Source: Pyrocephalus nanus (lineage: Eukaryota; Chordata; Aves; Passeriformes; Tyrannidae). Taken from it: a stretch of DNA of 64,000 bases. The first letter of the stretch is position 1; the number at the start of each line of letters is the position of its first letter. Of this stretch, positions 28,331-37,157 are shown in pieces. The notes beneath the pieces are model-generated. The model did not search any database, was not told the DNA's origin, and saw only the letters and a list, made by a program, of their open reading frames with translations. Position numbers and translations under genes: made by a program. Where the stretch lies: the NCBI GenBank assembly GCA_038380795.1, contig CM076259.1, forward strand, positions 98,567,739-98,631,738. Direction: 5' to 3'.

Positions 28331-30850
28331 TGTCGGAGACAACTGAGGACTTCAGGGGAAACTCCCAGCAATACGCAGGGTGCTCCCAGTGTGCAGCACA
28401 CGGGACGGAATCTTCAGCGAAGCTCGACGAGTAATTATCTTCTCGCCCATGTATCTCTTTCCGTCCCTGCCAGAACACTTACTCTGAGGGCACGTGGACG
28501 TGAGTCCCACGGGCGACATGGGTCACTCAAGACCTGTACATCTGCTGAGTATCTCACGGCAGCAGAAAAAGAGAGTGTGACCACTGAAGCTAAGCCTCCT
28601 CAGGACAAGTGACTGAACATGCTTAATCTCCCGTTGAGGCTTTTTCTGCTCGCTCTCTCCAAGCATAGGCAAGGAAAGTTTTACCAAAAATAAAAAACAA
28701 AACCAGAACAAACTTGGAAAAGGCAAAACTGTAAAGTAATGAAGAAATAGAATGCACACAGAGGAACAATACCATGCAGCACCATGAAGGCAGCCAGACA
28801 TCTCCTTCCTTACCTGTAGTGAGGGAAACAGTGCCTCAAACTCCCCATAGACTTTGACTCTTGCCCCGACTCCAAATGGGAATATTACAGTCCTCCCCTC
28901 ACTGGACGCAGTTCAACAGCAATGCTTCTCAGGTTCTTTCTGGGCCCCACACACCATCATTTACTTAGTGTTTCAACTTTATTAGGTAATCATTAGTTTC
29001 ATGGGTGGGTTCAGTTCAGTTGCTCTTTTGCCAGTGAAGTCTACAGCCGTTACAACTTTCGAGATGGAAAGCAAAACACAAAACCAAATCCTGTTTTTCT
29101 TCCACACCTATACTTGTATTTACAGAGGGAGTGGAAGATGCCTAAGGACAGACTAGCTAAAAACTCCTGTGCAAGTCTTGAATCTCCTGTCTCAGACAAA
29201 CTCCCTGTTAGACTACTGACTCCATGGGGCCCAAGCATCCTTCTTTTTGACTTGAAAACCCACCAGCTCCACAGTCTCCCCAAAAGTGTTGCAGACAACT
29301 CTTAGAAAATATCCTTAGAAAAAGGCTATTTTGAAAATAAAAGTGCTTGAGCACAACAAAAGGGTTATTATTTTCTCCTCATTCTGTGTTTTCCCCTCAA
29401 ACCCTAGTGCAGGGTTGTGTTGTTCTCCCTGACATCCTGGAGCCTGTGCAGGTAAGTTCTCTGTGGCAGCGATATCTGGTTTAATCAGTAGAGGGAGTAG
29501 GCAATTCTCTCCTGTGTGGTGCTGTTTAAACTTCATGAAGAGCAGCAGAACAAGAGCCCATCCACTTTCAAAGGAAGGTGTTCTGGTTTTAGGTAATGTT
29601 TACAAATGGGATTATTTTTTTTTTCTTTTTTTTTCTCTTTGTCTGCAAAGTAGCTTTTCCCCCTTGTTTTAATAAACTGTGCTATTGCCTAATTCCAAGC
29701 TCCTCCACAGCTAAGGTTGCAGCTGTTTCTGTTTACAGCTTCGTTTTGCCTCCTCATTAATGCCTTCAATAAGGTCTCATACTTGAGACTAAGAAGAAGG
29801 TCTGAAGCATAAAACAATAATTCATGTTTGTTTCTGCAGTTCTGTGCCCATGGTAGCAATTTGGTGGAAAGGACACATCTGCAGTACAACTATACAGATG
29901 TGTGGCTCCAAGTACTCGCTTTTTTTGTCCTCTACAAACCTATCATGAGATCATAAAGGGACAAGAAGATATGGGGAAAAAGGCAGAGAGGGAAATTCAG
30001 AGTTGTAAGGAACTCATCACATGAGTAGAGAGGACAATCACATCTACATCTGAAATCCACCAAAAACTGTTTATGCCATTCCCTGTGAGGTGCATTGCCC
30101 ACTTTGCAGTGCTGATACTCTTGGGCACAGCGAGCTGCCAGTGGGCAAACATCCAAGTGCCAGCTCAGATCCTTAAACACTGCACACACAGACTGTGAAA
30201 GGAGCCTGAAACAATCAGATAAGTGCATAGTTAGGAGCATACATCAGTTTACGAGTAACTACTCTAAATGAGGTGGGAGCAAAGCATTCTTATTTCCACC
30301 TGCTTCAGACCAGGCATTACTACTGCACAGATGGTTTTCTTCATGAAAGCCTCCATGAAAAATTATAGCTTTCATGAGACACAGACCTGAAGCATCACAG
30401 CTGCAATTCAAAGAGTAAATGCAGCATATGTACAGAGATGCTTTGTGTAGACAACTTCACTACCTGCCTTAGCTGCTGTCTGCATCTTTTGGGAGAAACA
30501 GCAGTAAAAGCACTTACTGATTATTTTCAAAGTTTCTGTTCATTATCACTGCATTGTTATGCATTATTATGAACTGCATTATTGTGAGACCTGGCAGTAC
30601 CACCCTGCAACTCAGGAGCTCTAGTGGGCATGGTACAAGCATAGGACAAAAAGACAGTACTAGTTCCCAAACTTGAACAGTAACCTCCAGGCACGAAATA
30701 CCAGCTGTGCAGCCACATCTGCAGAGGAATAGTGAGGCAGTACTAATTGATCTCATATTGGTTGTCAACCCTTCTTTCCCTTACAAAGCAAAGCTGTTTG
30801 TGTAACACATGTCTTTGCAACCATAAGTTTGCAATAGCAGTCAAGGAACT
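28331..30850. other. Upstream intergenic sequence; no gene seen
   Basis: Past the CpG island the sequence returns to AT-rich unique DNA. No frame has recognisable similarity. A T-rich tract lies at about 29610-29640. There may be a divergent promoter transcript from the island, but nothing in the sequence demonstrates one. Confidence 0.45.
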
Positions 30851-31955
30851 GAAAGACTCAGCATGGATTTACCAAGGGTAAATCATATGCAACCAACCTG
30901 ATCACCTGCCTTGGTCCATGGATGATGGGAGAGCAGTGGATAGGAGGCTTTTGGCACAATCTCCCACAGCTTCCTTGTTGAAACAGAGAGAAAAACTGAT
31001 TGGATCATAGTGATTAATGGTTCATACTCTACAGGGAAGCTGGTTACAAGTGCAGTTCTTCGTAAGTCTGTATTGATTCGTGTCCTGTTTCATACCCATA
31101 TTAATAGCCCGGAGGAGGACTCAGAAGGCACTTTCATCCAGTTTGTGGACAACATCAAATTAAAGCGTACAGTCAACATGCTCCAGGGAAGGGCTGCCCT
31201 TCAGAGGGGTTTAGACAGGCCAGTTGAATGTGAAAACAGGGATCTTATGAAAGTCAGTGAGGACAAGTGCACTTGGTGTGGACTTACCCCTGCATTTCTA
31301 TGGGCTGGGGAGCAGCTCTGATGGGAAGGAGCTTAGGTGCTCTGATGGTCAATAGGCCAAACATGAGGGAGCAGGAAGCCCTTTCACGGATGAATGCTAA
31401 AAGAATCCTGGGCTGCATCAACAGAAACGTAGTCAATAGACCGAGGGAGGTGATTATTTGCTTCTACACAGCATTCAACAGACCTCATCTGGAACAGTCT
31501 AGTTTATGTGACTGCAATTAAGGAGGACTTTGATAAACTTCAGCTTGGAGGGCCACCAAGACAGTTGGGAGGTGGAACATTTGCCCTGTGAGGATATGCT
31601 AGGAAAGCTAGCTGGACTTGTTCAGCCTGGGGAAAGGGAAACCTAGTAACAGCCTTCCAGTTCCTACAAGGAATCAAGAAATTGGAGCCAGGCTCTTTAC
31701 TGAAATTCAGAGTGAGTGGATGACAGACAGTAGTCAAAAATGGACAGAGAATTTCATGTAAGGAAAAAAAAGTCACTGAGGATTATGAAGCACTAGAACA
31801 GATTGTGGAATCCCCATCATTGGTGGTGTTCAAGACCTGACTGAACAAGGCACTGAACAACCTTGTCTTAGTTTAGTTTTTACTCTGCTGTGAGCAGGAG
31901 TTTGGACTAGAGACCTCTTGAGGTTCCCTCCAACTTGAACAACTCTCTAGTTCTA
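30851..31955 (+). mobile_element. Long degraded CR1 LINE (RT domain to 3' end)
   Basis: About 1.1 kb reads on the plus strand as a decayed CR1 reverse transcriptase. The blocks INGSYSTGKLVTSAVL, FHTHINSPEEDSEG, FVDNIKLKRTVNML (the remnant of the FADDTKL catalytic region) and MNAKRILGCINRNVVNRPRE appear in order but in shifting frames. It ends with the CR1 3' region (GGAATCCCCATC, GTGTTCAAGACCTGACTG, CTTGAGGTTCCCTCCAACTT). It is the longest CR1 in the window and the only one on the plus strand. It is clearly dead and older than the other copies. Confidence 0.88.
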
Positions 31956-33101
31956 ACCAAATATTAATTTTGGACTAAAGTCAAGAAAACCTTAACCTTC
32001 AGAAAATTTCAGAGATTTTGTATAAAATACCTATCACCTGACTTAATAGCACGCCTGATGCATGGGAAAGTTTTAGAGAAGTTAGTTATTTTAAAAATCT
32101 GGTTTTATTAATGCCCTAGTTAAGTGAAATTAGAAGGAGATACTGCCACCTGTTTTGGTTGAACTTTAAAAACCAATTCCTTAACAAAATAAGAGTATAT
32201 TCATCTCAAGAATTAAACAGTCTGTTCAGACTTCTGAATAAATCTCTGAAAACAAGAGTGAATCAGAAACCAGGAGCATTTTGTTTTCTTATTATTTCTT
32301 TAGAATTTATTAAACATTAAAAAAAAATCCCAAAGCCACCCTTTTACCTTACTTTTTTCTTAGAGAAGGATTTCTAACTTTGTCGTTCCTGAGATTTGAT
32401 TTTTTGGACAGAAAGACTTTTATCTAAAATCTTTAGTTTTTCCATTAAGATGAAATATCTGCTACATTTTTTACAGAACTTTTGTCTGTATTGCACTGGA
32501 ATTGATTCACAGACATTTCAGCACAGCATTCAAGACTGATTCTCCAAAAGAGAGAGCCCTACAGAAGTGTTTGTGGAAGCAGCTGGGGAGTGGTGGGGTA
32601 AGTCCGCACAAGGAGCCAGCACCCTTCTTTGGTTCCAGTGGTGTTTGACCTTCACCCAGATGGTAACCACGTAGTGCAATGGCCTGGTCCTGTTTCTGCA
32701 AAGACTACCATGTGTTTTGACAGTGACCTCAGTAAGACATAGATGGCTGCGTGGTAGAAAGTGTTTGGATGTGACTAGGAAGGAAATTGCCCACAGGGCT
32801 GCATCTCCCATGAAGTCCTCCCCTGTTTCTTACCTGGCATAGGACTCTGCAGGTCAGTGGCTGAGACTCTGAGAAGTCTGGGCAAGTGTTTGCCCAGATT
32901 GGCTACTCAATGCTTAGCTAAGACAGCTGAATCTGTGTGATAGCACACAGGGGAAAAAAAATAAAATTCTATAAAGAGAAAAATATACTTATTTATACTG
33001 GAAAGGAAAAGTGATGGAATGCCATAACTCCTTGAAACATTTGCTCTACTGAAGCTGTAATAATGAAAACAGGGACTGCTATTGTGTATCTACAATACAG
33101 T
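31956..33101. other. Intergenic sequence; no gene seen
   Basis: This is AT-rich unique sequence between the plus-strand CR1 and the AT microsatellite. No coding frame or RNA gene was recognised. Two overlapping minus-strand frames of 64 and 93 codons at about 32507-32811 have no known similarity. Confidence 0.45.
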
Positions 33102-33206
33102 AGCATATATATTAGTGTATAGTATATATAAATACATATAGTTTACATGAATAGTGTATATTTATATATATATATACATAGCATTCATATATATACACTA
33201 TATAGT
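33102..33206. repeat. TA-rich microsatellite
   Basis: The stretch is made of imperfect TATATA, GTATAT and ACATAT units, including a run of (TA) around 33163-33175. It lies directly upstream of the SINE. Confidence 0.9.
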
Positions 33207-33230
33207 TTGGGGGTTTATTTTTTTAGAGAG

Positions 33231-33366
33231 AGTATTATGCGCTCCGTGGTTAGAGCATGGTGCTAATAACACCAAAATCGCGGGGTCAATCCCCGTACGA
33301 GCCATTCACTTCAGAGTTGGACTCCATGATCCTCGTGGGTGCCTTCCAACTCAGAATACTCTGTGA
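33231..33366 (+). mobile_element. tRNA-Ile-derived SINE with CR1-like tail (TguSINE1 type)
   Basis: Positions 33231-33304 align column by column with tRNA-Ile(AAT). They cover a decayed acceptor stem, the D-arm GTGGTTAGAGC, the anticodon loop CTAATAA, a T-arm GGGGTCAATCCCCGT and the end ACGAGCCA. The tail from 33305 to 33366 (TTCACTTCAGAGTTGGACTC, ATGATCCTCGTGGGTGCC, TTCCAACTCAGAATACTCTG) matches the CR1-X-like 3' end of TguSINE1, a SINE family described from zebra finch and other songbirds. The 5' acceptor strand and the A and B boxes carry substitutions, so this is a retroposed copy and not a working tRNA. It abuts the CpG island of the downstream gene, and its sequence is read through in the same frame as that gene's ORF. 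Confidence 0.9.
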
Positions 33367-33439
33367 AATCCGTGGAAGTCAGGCACTTCAGCACCGAACA
33401 GGACAAACCGCTGGAACACCGCGGGCAGCGCCGAACCCC

Positions 33440-33473
33440 GGGGGGCGGGGCCAGGGCGGGGCGGGGGGCGGGG
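33440..33473 (+). promoter_or_regulatory. Clustered GC boxes (Sp/KLF sites) with G-quadruplex potential
   Basis: Three GGGGCGGGG-like units follow each other within 34 bases, about 65-100 bases upstream of the chosen ATG. They fit Sp1/KLF binding sites of a TATA-less promoter, and the successive G runs could also fold as a G-quadruplex. Confidence 0.65.
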
Positions 33474-33538
33474 ATTCGGTGTCAGGTCCCGCCGCGGCCC
33501 CGCCCCCGCCGCGCGCGCCGCCCGGAGCCGCCGCGCCG

Positions 33539-34666
33539 ATGCCACGTGGGAGGCGGCGGAGCCGCCGCCGCCGCCGGGCCGGACCCGCGGCCCCGCTGAC
33601 GCTGGGGACGGCGCTCGCAGGCCGCCGGGAGGAGGGGAGGTCGCGGAGCCCCCGGGACCGCGCCGGTATCGCCGAGACCCGATGGGTGCTCGGCGCGGTG
33701 GCGCCCGGCTCGCGGCTCGGCCTCCCGGGCCTAGAGGCGCTGGCGGCTGCGGCCGGGCCTAGAGGCGGCTCCCCGCCTTGGGCGGCGCCCTCGCTGCTGC
33801 AGGTGCCGGCGGCGGCCCAGCCGGCCCCGCGGCGGGACGGCAGCGACCTGCCCGCCGGTGCGCCCGCCGCCCTGGCCGTGCTGCGCCTCCAGCCCGGAGC
33901 CGAGGGCTCGGCGCGGGCGGCGGCGGCGGCAGGGGCCGCGCCGCGCCTGCGGACCGTCTACGTGAACCCGCGGTGGCTGGAGCGCCAGGCCGCGCTGGGG
34001 GCGGCGGCGGCGGCCGCCAGCCCCTGCGCCGAGGCGGCGGCAGCGGCGGCAGCGGCGAGCGGCGCGGCCGCGGGCCCGGCTACGGGCCCGGCCGGGGGCC
34101 CAGCAGCGGCGGCGCCGGCAGCGGCGGCGGCGGCGGCGGGGCAGGGCGAGGCGGCGGCGGAGGCGCCGGCCACCCCCTACGTGGGGCTGCGGCGGCCGCT
34201 GGGCTACAAGCTGGCCAAGGCCACCAAGGAGCGGATCTGGCGGGGGGAGTTCATTGACCTCTTTTCCTTGCTCCACACAGAGCTGGCCCCCGAGCACGGC
34301 CCGCGCCCGGGGGACACGCTGGACCAGTGGGTCTCGGCCTTCCTGGTGTACGCCAGCGTGCTGTGCGAGAAGCACCCGGCGCGCTGCGGAGCCATGTTCA
34401 AGTACCTGGACACCATCCGCAAGCTGCACGCCACCTACGGGGGCACCTCCTGGATGAACTACGACGAGGACTTTCGGCGGCGGGCGGCCAAGAACCCCTC
34501 TCTGCCCTGGGGTGACGTCGACCTGGACCTGTGGATGAAGTGGATGGCGCCGCTCAAGTCGCTTCTCCCCAGGCACTCGCGGGTTGAGGGCGAGACACAG
34601 CCCTCGCCGGCCCCGCCGCCCCCGCCGGCGCAGAGCCCCAAGCAGGAGGAGAAAAGCCAGGTGTGA
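33539..34666 (+). CDS. Uncharacterised protein with a gag-like domain related to DIRS/tyrosine-recombinase retroelements (probable domesticated gene)
   Basis: This 375-codon frame is uninterrupted and starts at the ATG at 33539, with G at -3. The open frame continues upstream in phase to an ATG at 33257 inside the SINE, but that start would translate SINE and promoter sequence and is less likely. Residues 1-60 are Arg-rich and basic. Residues 60-210 are mostly Ala/Gly/Pro low complexity, with a short ordered island around VYVNPRWLERQAALG. Residues about 214-340 form a compact domain: PLGYKLAKATKERIWRGEFI, a DLFSLL segment, LDQWVSAFLVYASVL, a PARCGAMFKYLDTIRKL helix, WMNYDEDFRRR and LPWGDVDLDLWMKWM. 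The pattern K.IW.GEF.D...LL / W..AF..Y..V....P / F.KY...IR.L / W..YD..FR / LPWG....LW is one I associate with gag-like proteins of DIRS/Ngaro-type elements and related invertebrate and amphibian genes. No RT, RNase H, recombinase or zinc knuckle follows. The tail is Pro-rich, then acidic and Lys-rich. The last codons read CAG GTG TGA, where CAG|GTGTGA is also a fair splice donor. Cellular role unknown. Confidence 0.72.
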   Translation: MPRGRRRSRRRRRAGPAAPLTLGTALAGRREEGRSRSPRDRAGIAETRWVLGAVAPGSRLGLPGLEALAAAAGPRGGSPPWAAPSLLQVPAAAQPAPRRDGSDLPAGAPAALAVLRLQPGAEGSARAAAAAGAAPRLRTVYVNPRWLERQAALGAAAAAASPCAEAAAAAAAASGAAAGPATGPAGGPAAAAPAAAAAAAGQGEAAAEAPATPYVGLRRPLGYKLAKATKERIWRGEFIDLFSLLHTELAPEHGPRPGDTLDQWVSAFLVYASVLCEKHPARCGAMFKYLDTIRKLHATYGGTSWMNYDEDFRRRAAKNPSLPWGDVDLDLWMKWMAPLKSLLPRHSRVEGETQPSPAPPPPPAQSPKQEEKSQV

Positions 34667-37109
34667 TGAGCCGATGGCCGCGTGTTTCCCCGCTCCGCTG
34701 GCTGGGCATGGTGCCCCCTCGGAGGGGAAGAGGAGGAAGGGGCAGTTGGGGTGCCCATGCCTTGGTCGGCGGCTCCAGTCTCACGGCGCTGACCCTCTGC
34801 TCGTGCTGACCATAGGGACGTGGTATCACGGGTGCCCAGCTGGCCACCGGCAGAGATGTGGTTGTTTATGGACGCTCTGAGTAAATAACTAGCCTTCATT
34901 GCCCTGGCCACCAGAAAGCAAGAACTCCATTAGTTTCCTCCCCTGATGCATAATTTCATTTTCCTGACGACATTAGAAAAAGTTGTGTTTTTTTTTTTTC
35001 CTCTGAGTTGTCTTTAAAGATATAACTTTCTCATCAATACAGTTATCTGTATGTAAGACAGAGTACAAACTCTCCTTTTACTATGGGAGCATGTGGGTAG
35101 TTGCAGGCTGTGTGGGAGGGCAGCAAAATTGATGTGAATAAAGATAAAATTCAGTATGAATGACCACAGCTTGCAAATGCACTGTGATTTGAAGATCAAA
35201 CCTGGTTTGGGACTCGGTAGATGTAATCCACAAGTTATCGCCTGTTTTGTGGGAAAAGATGATGAGTGTGATTAGGGAAAGTAAGGGAGGATTCTGTGTA
35301 CTTTTTTTTGCTTTCAATAGAGGTGACACTGAGTTGCTATAACCCGTGGTGTACACAGGCAGGTCTACCCTTCCTGCCGCCTGAGGCATGACGCCGAGCT
35401 CTGCAGCTACAAACAGCTTCCTGCCTATATTAGGGGTTATGCTGCTTCTCTTACTCTGGTGGCTGTAGTCTGCCAAATCCCCAGCACAGAAAATGCTGAA
35501 CGTTTAGTTTCATGCCAGCTGAATGGTGGTGTAGAGATTCTGTGATACTGGCTATATTTATTTCTAATCAGATTTTTTTAGGACTGTAGAAAGAACCTTT
35601 GCATTCCTGTAGAATTTTTGCTAGCTTATCAGATGCTCTGCTTCCTGGGGATTGCCAGCACAGAGTGGCTATGTTGTTTGACTCTGTTAGCCTTATCTGG
35701 GGAGGGAAGATCCTTTTTCAAGGCATCTGGACGTGTTTGGTGTGCCACACCAAGTCCTGACTTTAATACCTATTAAAAGTGACTTCACTAAGCCAACTTC
35801 TGACAAAGAAAGGGAGTAAACACCACACAGTAATGTAGATAAACCCAGACCTATTGGCCTTGGGCCTTCTGTGGTTGATGCTCTATGTTCCTGCAACTTT
35901 TTCTGATATCTTGTTTATATTTCTCCATTCTCAAGAACAACAGCTTAGTTCTCCTGCAGATCTCAGTTGAGCACCAGATGGGCAGTGGCTTATAGCTTTC
36001 ATCTCATCTGAGACTGGACCTTCAGCTTGTCATGTTACTCTTGTAACTTCTGCATCAGCAGCTGGTCTGTTAGTGCAGACCTTTGATCTGTTGTCTGCTG
36101 AGGCACCAGAGGTCTCGATCCCCTTTGATTTCATGGAAACTTCCCAACTGATTTTTAGCAGAGGCATTGATACTTTTCCCCCCAGACAGTGTGTAAATGA
36201 AAAATGTTTAACTGACTAACAAAATACTGAAAGTTTAATCTTTGTAAAAAGAGTAGTGCTTTAGCAACACAATGAGAAAGTAAAAGTTTTGCAGTTTTTC
36301 AGTGTGGTTTCAACCAGTTTTCTATTATTAGAGCACATAGTCTCTTATAACGGCTTAAAAATGTCCTTAACTGAAATAAGGGTTTGAGCAGCTGTTAAAT
36401 GTAAATAAGGCCTAGGATAAAGCACGAGTTTATCATTGGCAAGGCAGCAGTAAGGAAATACTTTCTTGGAGGTGACTTCTGTGTTTCCCCCACACCTTCT
36501 CAGTGCCTTGCAAGCTCTAACTATGTTGTGTAAAACTACTTCAGTAAGATAAGATGTGGCATCACACATATAGCTGATATTCATTCCTGCAAAAGAACTG
36601 GAGAATTCAAAATCGAAGAGAATAGCCTTTTATCGGCTTACAGTTTTGGCCAGAACCTAAGCTTTTCCACATTCATGCTGTCAAGAGGAAGAGGAGGTGT
36701 TCTACAAAAACCTTTTACAGGTTGTTAGTTTGAACTGGTTTTGGTTCTGTAATTTCAACAGATAGCATTAGGCACCATGACTGAATTTCATTTCCCCTCT
36801 CAGGCAAAAACTGGAATTTCAGCATCATTTAGTTTAGTGACTGTATCTCTGTTTCTGCGTTTCCACAGATGGTTAAACAGTAAAAACAAAGTCAATGTAA
36901 GCAAAGTGGTGTCTGTCTTCTGAAGCTATCTGTCCTTTCTAAGGCACTGGTGAAGAGCTGTAACTTTGCTTTACATAGAAAGAATAAAGTGAGAAACCCT
37001 AGTTTTAATTTGAGTGTGGTAGCTGGAATGTATGTAGGGTAGCTGACACTCATTCCTGCAAATTTATGTCTGTATGTATAACTTCAGACAATTCTCTTTT
37101 TTTCCCCAG

Positions 37110-37157
37110 ACTCCATGAAAACAGAACGCCAGTTGGGATGGCAGTCAGACTAAGTGG
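37110..37157 (+). other. Candidate small exon (splice sites on both sides)
   Basis: A pyrimidine tract TTCTCTTTTTTTCCCCAG ends at 37109, and a donor GTGAGT begins at 37158, bracketing 48 bases. Read in phase 0 after the upstream donor it gives Thr-Pro-stop; read with offset one it is fully open. It could be an alternative terminal or 3' UTR exon of the gag-like gene, or chance. Confidence 0.2.

Larger units (their letters stand above)
33380..34680. promoter_or_regulatory. CpG island over the gag-like gene
   Basis: Extremely GC- and CpG-rich sequence begins just after the SINE and ends just past the stop codon. It covers the likely promoter, 5' UTR and the long coding exon. No TATA box is seen. 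A CpG island that stays CpG-rich argues for germline expression or lack of methylation, unlike the CpG-depleted transposon copies around it. Confidence 0.85.

Noticed and set aside
33231..33304. A functional tRNA-Ile gene
   Set aside because: The acceptor stem is mismatched at its 5' strand, the A and B boxes are mutated, and it is fused to a CR1-like tail, so it is a SINE copy.
33731..34576. Minus-strand frame of 281 codons and plus-strand alternative frame of 159 codons over the gag-like gene
   Set aside because: These are shadows of the real frame in GC-triplet repeats. Only the 33539 frame encodes a structured domain.
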